Of a stretch of DNA of 64,000 bases, positions 11,118 through 22,749 are shown in pieces. The DNA is from Seiridium cupressi. Lineage: Eukaryota > Ascomycota > Sordariomycetes > Amphisphaeriales > Sporocadaceae. The notes beneath the pieces were generated by a model. That model was given only the letters and a program-made list of their open reading frames with translations, was not told where the DNA came from and made no database searches. The position numbers and the translations under genes are program-made. Position 1 is the first letter of the stretch; the number at the start of each line of letters is the position of its first letter. Location of the stretch: NCBI GenBank assembly GCA_036674765.1, contig JARVKI010000016.1, positions 372,001 through 436,000 of the forward strand, in the 5' to 3' direction.

Positions 11118-14100
11118 TTATTTAGCACTTCCCAAGAGCTGCGAAGCGAGTTTGGCTCCTGCAATGAGAAACATCAAACCTCCGCTTCTCCCTTTTCCCT
11201 TTCCCTTCCCCTTGTCCTTTTCCCTTCCATCATCATTGTCGTGAGACTTCTTGTCATGCTTATGATGCCTGTGCCTTGCCTCCACTAAGACCATGTCTTG
11301 GAGCATGCTCTGGCTTGCTGATCGCTTCATCAAGACTTGATCCAAATCGGGCTCATAAAGGCTTCTTTCCTGCCCATGAGAACTGGCTGGCCGCCAAGCC
11401 AATTGCAGCTCATTGCCCGAGGTAGCCGGCCTCTTCATCAGAAAGGCAGCCCTTCCTCTATGGCCCATGTTATTAAAGAAAGACATCCCCGTCATTGGCG
11501 ACCCTCCCGTTCCTCTGATTATCGGTAACATCATGAAAGCCCTGCGCAACCCAACTTCAATTAGCCGGGGTTCACCAACACGAATTCCTAGGAGCCCGGC
11601 ACTTCCGAATGACCTGTGACGGGTCCGGGAGAACAGCGGACGTACCAGGCTCGATGCGGGGGATCTCTGTATTAGTTGTTTGTTAGTAGTAGTAATGCTT
11701 TGAGAACCCTCTGGTTCGTCGTCGATGGCATTGTCCAAGTTGGAATAGAAAACAGGCTGCGAGACTTCGCTGTAGGGAGAGGCAGCAGACCACGGTGACG
11801 AGAAGTCAAAATCAAAGTCCTGGCGAGTCTGCGCAAATCCATCCGAAGGCGTCTGAATGCCATGGAAGAAGGGATCTGTATGAGTGCGCGCATCCTCCGC
11901 AGAGGTTATCTCCACAGGAATAGCAACAAGCTGTTCAGGGGTCACACTGCGTTCGTGTGACTTGGATCTCGTGCTTAGGCCATCCTCAAGTTTCTCGTCC
12001 CGAAACATCGGCGGCAACTGAGGTTCCTGCACCTCAGGGACGTGGTTCTCGGCGCTCTCCTCGACTTTAGATGACTGATTCAAGGTGCCGTCCGCATCCC
12101 TCTGAGCGTCATTTGTGGCAGACTCAACACTTTCCGAAGGCTCTGCGACGGAGCTGGCAGTGCCGTCGGGGGCAGTAGCTGATACGGCGGTTGCTTGGAC
12201 GTCATTTCTATCTTTTGCCTCCGATTCTTGAAAAGCACTGTCCTTCCTAGAGGCGTCTTCAATGTCCGACGAGTCATCGTCGCTCGCATGATCCTGGTTC
12301 TGAAGCGGAGATGGAGAAGGTTTGTACTTGGCTAGGGTAGAAAATCTCGGGTAGGGCAGATCGACTGCGACAGGCTGCGGAAATTTCTCATTGGCGTCGA
12401 CGTCGGCTGGCTCACTTATGCTGTGTTCGTTGTTGTGACTGTCAGGTGTGCTGGGGCGCAGAGCCACATCCATATCTGGGCCTGAGCTGAGCGCTTGAAT
12501 CTGCGGTGTGAACAGATGCAGACTGCTGCTAGCTGAGTGTCCGCCGCCAAAGACAAGGCTAGGTGTCGATGGTGCTAAAGATATTTCCTCTGCATCACTA
12601 TGTCTGTGCTGATTCACGGTACTCGAAGAAGTTCGCCTTTCCACTGGCTCAACGGCACCCCGAGTCGGAGCTTTGCTTTGTTGATCTTTTGTGACTGCAA
12701 CGTCGGTCGGCTTAGGATCATCAGTATGAGGCTCGATAATATCGAGGGATGCGGCGGTTGCGAACACCTCTTTATTAGCGGAAACTAGATCCGAGGGTTT
12801 GGATTGCGCCTTTGTGTCTACACCCGAGTCATGGCTCACGGGTCGATCAACTTTCTGTGTGGGCGATTCAGGCGCTATAGTTTCTGTGAATCCATATGAG
12901 CTCGCAGTCGGTACCAAGGGGAAGGCTCGAGCCCCAGTTTTCGTAAAGGTGAATGATTTTGGCCTAACCCTCTCCATGGCTCCGTTGAGGCCTGAAAATG
13001 GAATGCTTGTTTCGCTGATCGGTGTGCGAGGTATCTGGCCCTCCGTAGAGAAGGGAGTGGATGCGTAGATCTCAGCTGCCTGTCCTAGTACTGTAGTGGC
13101 CGCTGGCGAAGGTGTTCCAGGGAGGGGAATCTTCACGGCTTCAAACTCAGACTGGCCAAGGACATCCACCTTACTAGGCAGATCCTTGATCGTGGTCGGC
13201 TCATGATCGTCCAGGTTGTCAAGCGAGCATGTATCTTTGCAGATCATGTCGATGTCTTGATGTATACGCCGTCTGAGTTTATCTACGACCTTGGCCTTGT
13301 TTTTCGATGGAATGCTCCACCTACCGGCTTCTGCATTTGGATCGCGCGGCGCAAGGAGAGTTTTGTCCAGGATATAGTGACCTCGTTTTGCCGCCGACAT
13401 CCGGACTGTGGCAGCATTCCCTCTGAGGACATCGGCCACACCGGCTTGTACTCGATCCAAGATTGCTTGGACACTCCGGCGTGAGTATGAGTCTGATGGT
13501 CCCAACGTGAAGACCAGGGGCTCATCCAGGTTCCAGCCTCGACCGCGGAGCTCGACGACCCTGAATTCAAAGTCGTTCGTTACACTGATAGTGTGATCGG
13601 CAGCATCCCGTGCGACCTCCAACACACTCTCAAGGTTGTTTATGAAGTCAGCCGTGTCTTTGGAATTGACATCCCTGAATAGAACAAGTTTACTCGCGAT
13701 GGTCCGGTGGAGGTGGTCAAATTGCGGCCCTAGGTTGTTGGTGACACGGAGACTGATGTTTGTGGCATCTTCTTCATAATGCGGGCAGCTCGGACTGATA
13801 AATCCACAGCTATGGCGATGCCGTTCCTCTGTTGCCCTTCTTTCAAGCCGCAGTGCTGCTTCCAAGACATGCGAAGCGTTGGAGAACAGCGCCTCGGCGA
13901 CCGCCAGGTTCAAAGGCGTAGTCTGCTGACTATCGATATCAAGGGTCTTGTGCCATTCTGGGGGTTTGCGGCGTGTGCTCCTGCTCGTTATTGAGAGTTC
14001 AAGCTTGAATCCAGGTATCGCTTCGAAGCTTTGTGTCGTCTCTAGGAATCGTGAACGCGGAATGCAGCTCATGGATTGGATGCCGCCAACACGATAGGGC

Positions 14101-14738
14101 GTCGTCTCTGGTCCCTCTAGGATTTCGTCACGGATTGGTCCATCCCTCCACACGAAGCTTGGGTCATGTCTTCTTAAGAACAAGCCGATCAACCGGTGCG
14201 ATGACAAGACGACCTCCTTGACCGAATTTGCGGTCATCACGTCTTTCTGGTAAGACGTGTACGTCCTCGCTGCCCACAGAGTACCTTTTTGGCTGATCTG
14301 AAAGGTCATCTCGAATCTCTTCTGCTTTGGCCTCCCCTCGCTCTTGGTCGTCGCAGTCGCATTGGGGTCTTTGCGGGTGATGAGCTCGTAGGAGCCATGG
14401 TCGATTCTCCGCAGCAGCCCCCTCAAGAGACGCTCGCTGGGCTCAAAATCGTCGGAGCTGTTGTAACATCTGTTACAGGAGAACTCCAGTGGTTCCTCAA
14501 AGCTCAGGGACAACTGCACAGAAATGCCTGCTTGGTGCTCCGGCTGCTCCTCGGGGCAGTCAAAATCGCTCGCGATGGACCATGCACGTTCAGACTCGGT
14601 AGCGACGGATGCCACAGACTTGGCACGAGAATGCCCGCTCGCCGTTCTCTTTAGACTAGCCACATCCCTAACAAAGCTCTTGAACTTGCCGGGAAAGACT
14701 GTATTCTTCCCTTTTGGTGTATGGGTGTTCCATGCCAT
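11118..14738 (-). CDS. Uncharacterised large Pezizomycotina protein
   Basis: A single uninterrupted frame of 1206 residues with an ATG start at 14738. I do not recognise a named domain. The N-terminal 500 or so residues look folded, with a Cys pair (CNRCYNSSDD, about residue 90), a CGFISPSCPHY segment near 315 and several hydrophobic helices (VVLSSHRLIGLFLRRHDPSF). Residues of about 520-1000 are Ser/Thr/Pro/Glu-rich and probably disordered, with repeated acidic patches. The C-terminus changes character: a His/Lys-rich basic stretch (RHRHHKHDKKSH, then KGKGKGKG) followed by a hydrophobic tail (LMFLIAGAKLASQLLG) that could insert in or lie on a membrane. Some fungal databases label similar proteins Pt repeat family (from memory, weak). 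No function is assigned. No intron is needed for the frame to stay open, which is unusual at this length in this window. Confidence 0.8.
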   Translation of the reverse strand: MAWNTHTPKGKNTVFPGKFKSFVRDVASLKRTASGHSRAKSVASVATESERAWSIASDFDCPEEQPEHQAGISVQLSLSFEEPLEFSCNRCYNSSDDFEPSERLLRGLLRRIDHGSYELITRKDPNATATTKSEGRPKQKRFEMTFQISQKGTLWAARTYTSYQKDVMTANSVKEVVLSSHRLIGLFLRRHDPSFVWRDGPIRDEILEGPETTPYRVGGIQSMSCIPRSRFLETTQSFEAIPGFKLELSITSRSTRRKPPEWHKTLDIDSQQTTPLNLAVAEALFSNASHVLEAALRLERRATEERHRHSCGFISPSCPHYEEDATNISLRVTNNLGPQFDHLHRTIASKLVLFRDVNSKDTADFINNLESVLEVARDAADHTISVTNDFEFRVVELRGRGWNLDEPLVFTLGPSDSYSRRSVQAILDRVQAGVADVLRGNAATVRMSAAKRGHYILDKTLLAPRDPNAEAGRWSIPSKNKAKVVDKLRRRIHQDIDMICKDTCSLDNLDDHEPTTIKDLPSKVDVLGQSEFEAVKIPLPGTPSPAATTVLGQAAEIYASTPFSTEGQIPRTPISETSIPFSGLNGAMERVRPKSFTFTKTGARAFPLVPTASSYGFTETIAPESPTQKVDRPVSHDSGVDTKAQSKPSDLVSANKEVFATAASLDIIEPHTDDPKPTDVAVTKDQQSKAPTRGAVEPVERRTSSSTVNQHRHSDAEEISLAPSTPSLVFGGGHSASSSLHLFTPQIQALSSGPDMDVALRPSTPDSHNNEHSISEPADVDANEKFPQPVAVDLPYPRFSTLAKYKPSPSPLQNQDHASDDDSSDIEDASRKDSAFQESEAKDRNDVQATAVSATAPDGTASSVAEPSESVESATNDAQRDADGTLNQSSKVEESAENHVPEVQEPQLPPMFRDEKLEDGLSTRSKSHERSVTPEQLVAIPVEITSAEDARTHTDPFFHGIQTPSDGFAQTRQDFDFDFSSPWSAASPYSEVSQPVFYSNLDNAIDDEPEGSQSITTTNKQLIQRSPASSLVRPLFSRTRHRSFGSAGLLGIRVGEPRLIEVGLRRAFMMLPIIRGTGGSPMTGMSFFNNMGHRGRAAFLMKRPATSGNELQLAWRPASSHGQERSLYEPDLDQVLMKRSASQSMLQDMVLVEARHRHHKHDKKSHDNDDGREKDKGKGKGKGRSGGLMFLIAGAKLASQLLGSAK

Positions 14739-16111
14739 TTTTGCTAGACTGGATCAATCTCTCCCGCGTAATATGGGGTTTCACATTAGAAAGGCGAGGC
14801 TTTGCAAGTGTCAATGGAGTGATAAGCCAGGATCAGGTGGTCAACTGGGGGAATAGTTTGGTTTTCATTGACTGGGACGAGGTGAGTAATCAAAGCTGGA
14901 GATCATACGAACGGGTAGCTGGCCTCGGACATTTTTCTTTAAGACTGCCGCCTTCTTTGGGCGATTCGGGCACTGGAACAAGCCCACACACCAGTTGATT
15001 TTTCAAACAGAAGGTTGGCTTTGATGCCAACACACCTGCCAGGGAGACCTGGCTCCAATTGCTATGGAGACGATGGAGATGCGGACCAGCTGCTTTGAGC
15101 GAGTTAAGCCAATGGGCGGCAGACACACCATCCGAAACGGCAATCAACCTACCGGAATACCACGTGGACTCGGGATCTTGGACAGTCGTGGGCTGTCCGG
15201 TATCGATCGAACACTCGGGGCGGCAGGGCCAATTGGCAATTGCTGAGGTCGGGTCTGTCGCAAAAAGCTGAGGGAGGAGGCATGAAAACAATGGACCGGG
15301 GCGGGCATGAATTTCGTGGCCAAGGTCTTCTTAAGCGCAGTCAATTAAGCCCCAGATCTGCTGGGGTGCGCGTTGTCGCGTTCAGGCCGGCTCCGCGTTC
15401 TCTTGCAGCGCCATGACAGCAGACAAGTGGACAGAGGGTTGCCTGATTTGCGGGTTCCTGGCGCCAAAAACTTGTTTCGGCTCCTGCTGCTCAGCTTGCC
15501 ATTCGAGGCGACAACCCCCGGCCTTGGGGCGGAGCTGTTTCGGTTGGAACACCCGAATAATTTGGCCCTATGATGTAGGTTGTGTGGGTCATCGTTGCAA
15601 GCATCATGACACTCGAGCCATTTGGTTTTTCCCTCACTCACGTTGCGCTTGTAAGGCTATAATCACCTGTCTCTGGATGGGGCCAACCTTGCAACACCAA
15701 AGTTCATCGCCGCGTTTCCAGTGCCTCCGTGGCTGATGTCACATTGATCGCTTCCAACTTTCTACTTGCGCGTAAACGACTGATGCTTAGACATTGCATT
15801 CTAGTTCCTGTCATGGCGGATGATTGGGAGCTCGTACTCTTGATAGTACCATAACCCAGTTGTGCGCCGATTGCAACGCTAGCTGTGATACAACGCTTGC
15901 CTAATCACTTTTGTATACCAATGTTGGTTCCTCAAACGCCAACTCGCTCGAATAGGATGGTGACCACAACCCCTCAAAGCAAACGCTGAGCAATGCTGAT
16001 GAGCATGCACTTAAGAGTGACAATGCTCTCATAGAGTCAATTACATTGCCAACCCCTCCCCCGGTATTATGCACCCATATATCTCCTCCAATCAAACGTG
16101 CCTAATCACTT
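14739..16111. other. Intergenic between two minus-strand genes
   Basis: About 1.4 kb holding the upstream flank of the 1206-residue gene and the 3' flank of the SulP transporter. Overlapping short frames only; nothing recognisable. Confidence 0.4.
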
Positions 16112-19100
16112 TCAGTTGGCGTTTGCCAAAGTGTAGTTCGTCATTGCGTTCATCCGCTCGGTTGTGAGTTTCAGGGAGATACTCAAGAGCTCCTGGTAGA
16201 CATCATTATGTTCCCTGCGCAGCCTTTCCCAGCTTTCGGTATCCATGACCCACACGACACAATCCCTGACAGCAGACACAGTCGCTGTACGATCAGTTTG
16301 CGAGAAGAAAGGCAATTCGCCGCAGGTTGTGCCTTGGACAATGGGTTCCGAGAGTTTGCCCTGAGGTGTTTCGTAATCAGCACGTAACTCACCTCTTTCT
16401 AGCAAGTAGAATCCGTTTGCCGGCTCTCCTCTGTGGTAGAGCACAGAGTCTGCAGGGTATTCCCGTTGCACGAAATACGGCTTTGCGCGAAACCAGAAAT
16501 CCTCATTCTTGTCGCTGAGATCGTGGAAGATCTGAAGCATGAGACGGAGGGGCTCGTTGATGTTCCGCCACCTCGAGGCGCGCTTAGTCTCGTGCTCGAT
16601 TAAAACATTCTTGGCCACCTCGTGCCGATATATGCGTCTCGGAGACTGGGACAGGAACTCTCGTGGTTCGAGAGCCTGTACCGCCTTTCGTGGACTTGGT
16701 ACCTCCAGGTTTTCCGATGGCGTTGGTCGAGTAACCATACGTATTGCCTCCTGCTGGGCGTAGAACGTCTTGAGTTGCTCATTTTCACAGCTTTCAAGAG
16801 CCGAATTGAGGTCGGGCATGAACATGACTTCAAGGCCATCGTCACCAAGACCTACGGCGCGCAAGTCTCTTCCAACTTTGCTCTCAGCATCTTTGCCACT
16901 GATGCGCAATACCACACCCTTTTTGTGGAGGAGCCGACTGATTGTCATAAAACCCTCTGCGGCCGAATAGTCAATACCCGTGACCTGCCAGAGGTCGATG
17001 ATCAAATACTTAATGGGATGCGCAGCAAAGACATCATCAGCAATCAGGGTTCGAATCTTCTCCTGAACTCCAACAATGGTGCCAAAGAAGAGATTTCCAA
17101 CGAGCTTGATGATATAAGTTTGACGTCCAACCTCCTGCAAGTAATGGTGTTGCGACGGGTTTCTTCGGACCATTGAACCAACTTGATCGCCAGTGTAGCA
17201 AGCTCGGATAGCAGAGACACCAGACTGGTGCACAATGACAGAAACGAAAGCAAGAATGATACCGAGGAAGATGCCAGCAACGAAATCATAAATGCCCATG
17301 GTCAGCACAATTGCAAGGATCTGTTCAACAGTTAGTAGTGGACCCAGGTGGGGTTGGAGAGCACCGCTTACGGTAAGATATTCGAGCACCTTGAGTTTTC
17401 GCCTTGGTGCAATGAGCGCATCCGATATAAGCTCAAATCCAAGTACAAATATCAAAGTGCCAACCATCATGACAGGAATGAAGCCTATCAACTTGGGACC
17501 AACGACTAGAATGACAGCAGTCAATGCAGCAAGCATGACACCAGCAAGCCGGTTATCACCTCCAGACCTCATAAAAAACAAGGTGTTGGCATACACCAAG
17601 TAGTTTTGGATACTTCCCGCACACCCAGACAGAAAATTAGAATAACCATGAAGCTTGAGTTCGTGGTTTAGGTCCGCGTTGTCTTCACCGGTGCTCTGCG
17701 CCAAGGCCGGCACGTTGATGGGCACATGTAATAGACTGAAGAAGGTAAGGGCAAACATGGCGCCCGTGCATTCGAAAATGGCACCCCAGTGGACGAGATG
17801 GAATTCTGTGGTCTTCATTAGCACAATTCAGCTCACGCTCTAGATCAGGATGTTGAGACTCACTATACAACGTCCAGAAATGGTACCATGGCTCTCCCTC
17901 GTTTGGGGCCTCGAAAATCCAACCGTGGTCCCTCAAATTCTCCAGCACAAGCTCGTCGATGGAAAGTACAAAGAAGTAGAAAACAAAGGGTATCGTGAGG
18001 ATATAGACGGACAGGAAATACTGAGATGTGATCTTCCTCTGGAGACCAAAAAGGATGATGGCGAGGGCGAGCGGAATAATCCACAGGGGAAGGGTGCCAG
18101 GCTGTCCAAGTCTGTGGAGAGTATCCAGGTCATACTGAAACTCTTCAAGCCGGGCAGAAACCTCAAAGCCAGTCTGGATCAAGAACCAGCCGACTCCGCC
18201 GATGCAACCAATGAGGATGTGGCGAGGAATAAATCCAATTATGTACCCCAGTCTGAACTTGCCCATAAGCCAGAACACAAGACCTGTCAACATCGAGCTG
18301 AGCGCGTACGATGTGATTGTAGTTGCGATAACGGCGTCAGGATTATCTTCGCCCACTATAGACGTGATCGTAGCTGCCATGCTATGGAAGAACGGCACAA
18401 CTTCAATCTGCAACGATCAGTCACAGAATGACTAGGTGGGGCAAGTCAGAACACCTACCAGCTCAGAACCAATTCCACCCTTGAAGATGCTACCAGCAGA
18501 GAAGACAAGCTGCGACACGATTGTGCTCACATAAAATATGGAAATACCAGCCGGCCCAAGGTTCGCAAATACTGGGTTTCCCAAAGGAAATAATATCATA
18601 CCTATCACAAATCAGCTAAGGCTCAACGTCACGATTGCAGTTGTCATACCATATGAGAGTGCGTCCAGGATGTTGAGGAGCAACCCAACAACGACGGACG
18701 GCAGGCACTTTACTGGTTTCACTACGGCATTTTGCCAAAGCACGTGTCGATCCCAGGTGTTGGGGTTCATGAAACGAGAGACGACCTGAGCTCTGGCTTT
18801 TGCCCTCGCTCTAACGCTTGCATACCCACGATAAGATTGATCTATCCGAGGCTTTTGGCTTTCGACGTCGCTCATATCATCCCCCTCGCTGAGACTAGGG
18901 CTTTCAGGAGGTCTCGAATAGCTTGAGATGCTCCGAATCAAAAGAGGTGTGCTTTCGGAAGCACCATCCACATTGAGCGACTCTGCCCTTTTTGAAGCAC
19001 TCTTTGGTGGTCGTCGGTCACTACTTGTCTTGCTAGTTCCAGCATCGTCGCTCGTAGTTGAGTCTTCGAATTCGGACGCGTGGTCGATGTCCGGAGGGGA

Positions 19101-19661
19101 CTGCTTTAGCATGCTCGCTATTATGGAAGGCCCTTCATCGGGGATGTCTTCAATGGCAGTGTCCGGCGACGAAGGCTCTGACACCTCGGCTATGCTGTCG
19201 TCATTGGTCGACTGTTGCTCTCCTCGATATAGGGGGGAAGACTCTCGATCGGTATAGGAAGACCCGGACGGCCTCCGTCTCAGGAACGAAGCACTTCGTT
19301 TGTCTTTTTTATCGGAGAGAACATAGGAGGCAAGCTCAGCGGTGTCTGCGCGCACACTACGGGCATAGCTAGCACTGTCAATGGGAGCTGCACAGGTATT
19401 AGTGGACGTGCGAACAACAGCATGATTGGCCGGCGACTTGCATAGATGTTCCCTTGCCGAGCCAGGCACGAAGGACCTTGTTGGTTCTCTATGGGTTGTG
19501 GAACTGACGGAAGATGACAACAGTCTGGCATCAGGGTGCACGGGTCGAGATTGCGGGTTTGAACTGCTCATCTGGCCTGGAATATCCTCTGGGCCAGTCC
19601 GGGAGACCAGAGAGGGAGACCTTTTCCTCCAAGAGGAGATTCCGAAGGCGGGCACAGACAT
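16112..19661 (-). CDS. SulP-family transporter with STAS and cyclic-nucleotide-binding-like domain (Vsb1-like)
   Basis: Four exons: 19661-18650, 18601-18459, 18407-17864 and 17805-16112. The introns are 48, 51 and 58 nt, all keep frame, and the product is about 1130 residues. Residues 1 to about 300 are a Ser-rich cytosolic tail. Membrane segments start at about 315 (VVVGLLLNILDALSYGMILF) and run to about 775, including FIPVMMVGTLIFVLGFELI and ILAIVLTMGIYDFVAGIFLG. A STAS domain follows (about 795-910, IKYLIIDLWQVTGIDYSAAE). The C-terminus (about 1000-1115) is a cyclic-nucleotide-binding fold with GELPFFSQTDRTATV in the phosphate-binding-cassette position. This order matches yeast YGR125W/Vsb1, which is needed for vacuolar storage of basic amino acids; family members are classed with SLC26 sulfate transporters. 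Vacuolar location and substrate here are inferred from yeast. It is somewhat longer than the yeast protein because of the N-terminal tail. Confidence 0.9.
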
Positions 19662-21998
19662 GGTTGATAGATGACAGAGGACGGAGCGCTAGCTCTCTCA
19701 GTCAACACGGCGAGCGTCGTGCATGGAGAAAAGATTTCACGCGATGGAGGTTAAAAGCCAGTGCCGCAGACGCTGATGGAGCGAGAAGATGCAGGATGCA
19801 TTGGGTTGGAGCGCGGCGTAGTCAGGAAACGCATGTACCAGAGGAAGAACACGCTCATGGACGGAAGGGGAAGTGAGGAATGAGCTCCATACTAGTACGA
19901 AGCTTGAGCACGCTTGCTACTGCTACAGTGTGGGACGGTTATCGACGCCGGAAACCTTGATCGTGGTGACCTCTTTTTAGCTCCGAAGCAGGCGTCGAAA
20001 GCTCCAAGTCCCATTGTCGTCACTGGCCAGAATTGACCAAACAAATTTTGCATGTGGTCGCCCCACCCTGTTTTCACCTGAGGTTGCGAAGCCCCACCAA
20101 GGACGTTGACAGCCTTTTGCCTTATTAGTGAGACAAGGCCAGGCCTGACTAGCCAAGCACCAAAATTGCAACACTGGAAGACGGCCAAGACCCATCGCGA
20201 TAGACAGGGATGCTGTCCTATCGGCGCCGGTCACGAACCCCAGTCCATGTTGGGAAAGGCGACCCGGCCAAACCGCCTGGGGGAACGACCACTGCACCTC
20301 CAGGTCGCCATCGTGATAAAAGTTTTCTCTGCACGTTACCAGCAGGATCGGTCGCATATAGAGTGGACCCCTGTCTTCCATCCAGGAGATGGCCCAGATG
20401 GCAATGAGGGGTCGCCGATGCCCATGGACGCAAAAGATCGAGAAAGTCACAACCTACTAGGGTGGTGCTGGGCTGCGCCCACTCCCGATCCAAGGAGTGC
20501 TCACGGTCTTGAATAAGAATACGGCAGACTTCTGCCCTGCAGTCCGTATGTGCTTGCCCACAACTGCTATTTATGGTTGTGCTTCCGGCCGGAGGAAAGA
20601 GCGATAGTTGCAGCGTTGAGCTGAATATTTGTTCCTTCGAGAAAGGGAGAATTGTGTTGATAGAGAATATTTGTCTGCTGTGAACATGAATGTGGATGTG
20701 AATGTGACAATTGTGGATACTGTGTAAGGCGGAACGCATGAAGCTCTGGCGTTTGCTCATAGGGATCGGATCATATGCCGTGTTGCACATCTCCTAGGGG
20801 TTACAGCGGAAGTAGCTGTGTCGTCGTCGGAGGCCGAAGAGGCTGAAAGCTCTGCCGTAGATCTGCAAATCGCAAAAGCAAAAGCATTCGCGTGGTTCGA
20901 AGAGTGGATGAGTGGATGCATGCTGCATGTTCGGACCCCTGCCCGCAGCGGCAACTCAATGCATGGAATGCGGGGGCGGTTGGAGAATTCAAGGCAAGAT
21001 GTTGATGGCAGGAATTGCGAATTTGGGGATCGCAATGGTCAATTGGCTCTATTGAAGCTACGAGCTTTTCGTCATCATGGCAGAACATTTCATTATTGCT
21101 GCATCGTGGCTAGGCCGTGTCGCGCCATGATTTTCATCTCCACAATGCTCTTTGTGGTTGTGATGTAAGATGTATGTTTATACACTCCATTCTTTCACGG
21201 ATGCAGAACTCCAGTATAGGCTACAGTTGAACCAAATTGGAGAAACTCGGTGATGAAGGCCGAGCAGAACCTCCACCGGCTGCATGGCAGGTCTCGAGAC
21301 TCGCGTTATCCCAGTTGATTTTACGTACAAATCCGCCCAGCGATTCGTTCACCTATATCCATTCAAGAGCCAAGCATCCATCGGGACGGCCCTTTTGAGC
21401 CCAAGAGGTGCCCCATAATGCATAGACCCTTACTTTTCCACGTCAGATGTCGTGATCTGTGGTCTGTCCATGACCGACCCCAAACCCCTTCAGCCAATCT
21501 CCCTGCTACAAGTCAGGGTGCAGTTGCTGTGGACCTTGAGGCCGGATGCTGGTCCGGCTTACAAAGACATCTCGAGAGTATTCAACCTTGCAACTGACCC
21601 TGGCTTGCAGGCTCAATATGCATTCTAAATTTGGTGAAACCTTTTAGGCCGGCAGGCATTTCCGGAACTCTGAGCTAGGCGCTGGTTACAACTATTCGGG
21701 ACACTTCGGGCGTTGGAAGTTAGTCCATCTCGCATCGACCAGTTTGCGACAGCGATGAGTATTACAACTCCCCGCCAAAGCCTTCCATCCTCGTGGTCTG
21801 ATGGCTTGCATTGCTTTATCATCTTGTCGTGCCGCAATTTTACAGATTCGAGTTCCAGAATACTTTGTGCTGTATGTACCCGCTAACAACGTAACTGTGG
21901 CCCCATTCTCTGCACGGAGAACAGGCAAAGCTCGTTGACATGAGCAACACGGCTGTGGTCCGACTATTGGCAGGATACCTTTGTGATTGGTGGTCTGT
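19662..21998. other. Intergenic, no supported gene
   Basis: About 2.3 kb between the transporter start and the Psf1 3' end. The open frames at 19977-20450, 20218-20790 and 20818-21168 overlap each other on opposite strands and show no domain. The right half has a few poorly patterned repeats only. Confidence 0.4.
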
Positions 21999-22749
21999 TT
22001 AGCTAAGTTTTTGTAGATATCCTTGAGCTATTAGGCGCTCAACATCGCCTTGCCGCACATAGAACTGACTGTTTTTGGTCAAAGTTATGGCACTGCACAA
22101 TACGTTAGCACACATGATCGGCGGCTTGAAGATCATTACCTGTGATAACCTACCCATACTCAGTCTGAATTTCCCCAGCATCCTTCAATACCCGGACATC
22201 AATAAACAGGTCACGAGGTGGTTCAAGGCTACCGGTCAGGTCTATATCGGTCCATTGACCTTTATACGCTGCCAGTAAGTCACTGTATTGCCGGACGTAA
22301 TCCTCCTCTTGCGGACTCAGGCTGCTCGAGTTACTTTCCCCGGGCCCTTGATTGGTGGACACTTGCTGTCCAGGTAGGTCTACCACGTCTTCGCCTTTCC
22401 AAACCAGCTCTTCGAGTTTGTCGGTCCGTGTTCGGTGGTAGGCAAGAAGACAACGCTTGTCCCTGCGCATTGAGAGATGATTTACAAGCATAGTGCATGA
22501 TTTGGCTTCGTCGGCGTGGGGTTCGAAACTGCCTTGGAAGGATTCCAACATTGAAGTCAAGTCCTTGTCAAGGTCGCGCACCTCGCGGGTCACGGCGCGG
22601 ACCAGTTCGGTCTGGTAAGGCGGCAAATATGCCAGATTTTGGGCGCGTTTCGCATGCTGGACCTGTTGAATTTAGATGAGTATATGGGTGATTAAATGAA
22701 GGCTATATGAGGGGCGACTTACAAGCTTGTTTCCTAAGTCTCCGTACAT
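21999..22749 (-). CDS. DNA replication GINS complex subunit Psf1
   Basis: Three exons: 22749-22723 (nine codons, MYGDLGNKL), 22662-22154 and 22092-21999, with introns of 60 and 61 nt. The last intron carries a GCTAAC branch and a TGCAG acceptor. The product is 209 residues, the usual Psf1 length. The sequence has the Psf1 A domain (LPPYQTELVRAVTREVRDLD, then NHLSMRRDKRCLLAYHRTR) and the C-terminal B domain (LFIDVRVLKDAGEIQTEYG, then LTKNSQFYVRQGDVERLI). Psf1 with Sld5, Psf2 and Psf3 forms GINS, part of the Cdc45-MCM-GINS helicase at replication forks. The short first exon is needed because MYGDLGNKLV is the conserved N-terminus; the longest open frame alone would miss it. Confidence 0.95.

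Noticed and set aside
20106..21168. Several 90-190 codon frames on both strands between the SulP transporter and Psf1
   Set aside because: Mutually overlapping, some without ATG, no domain or repeat; treated as chance.
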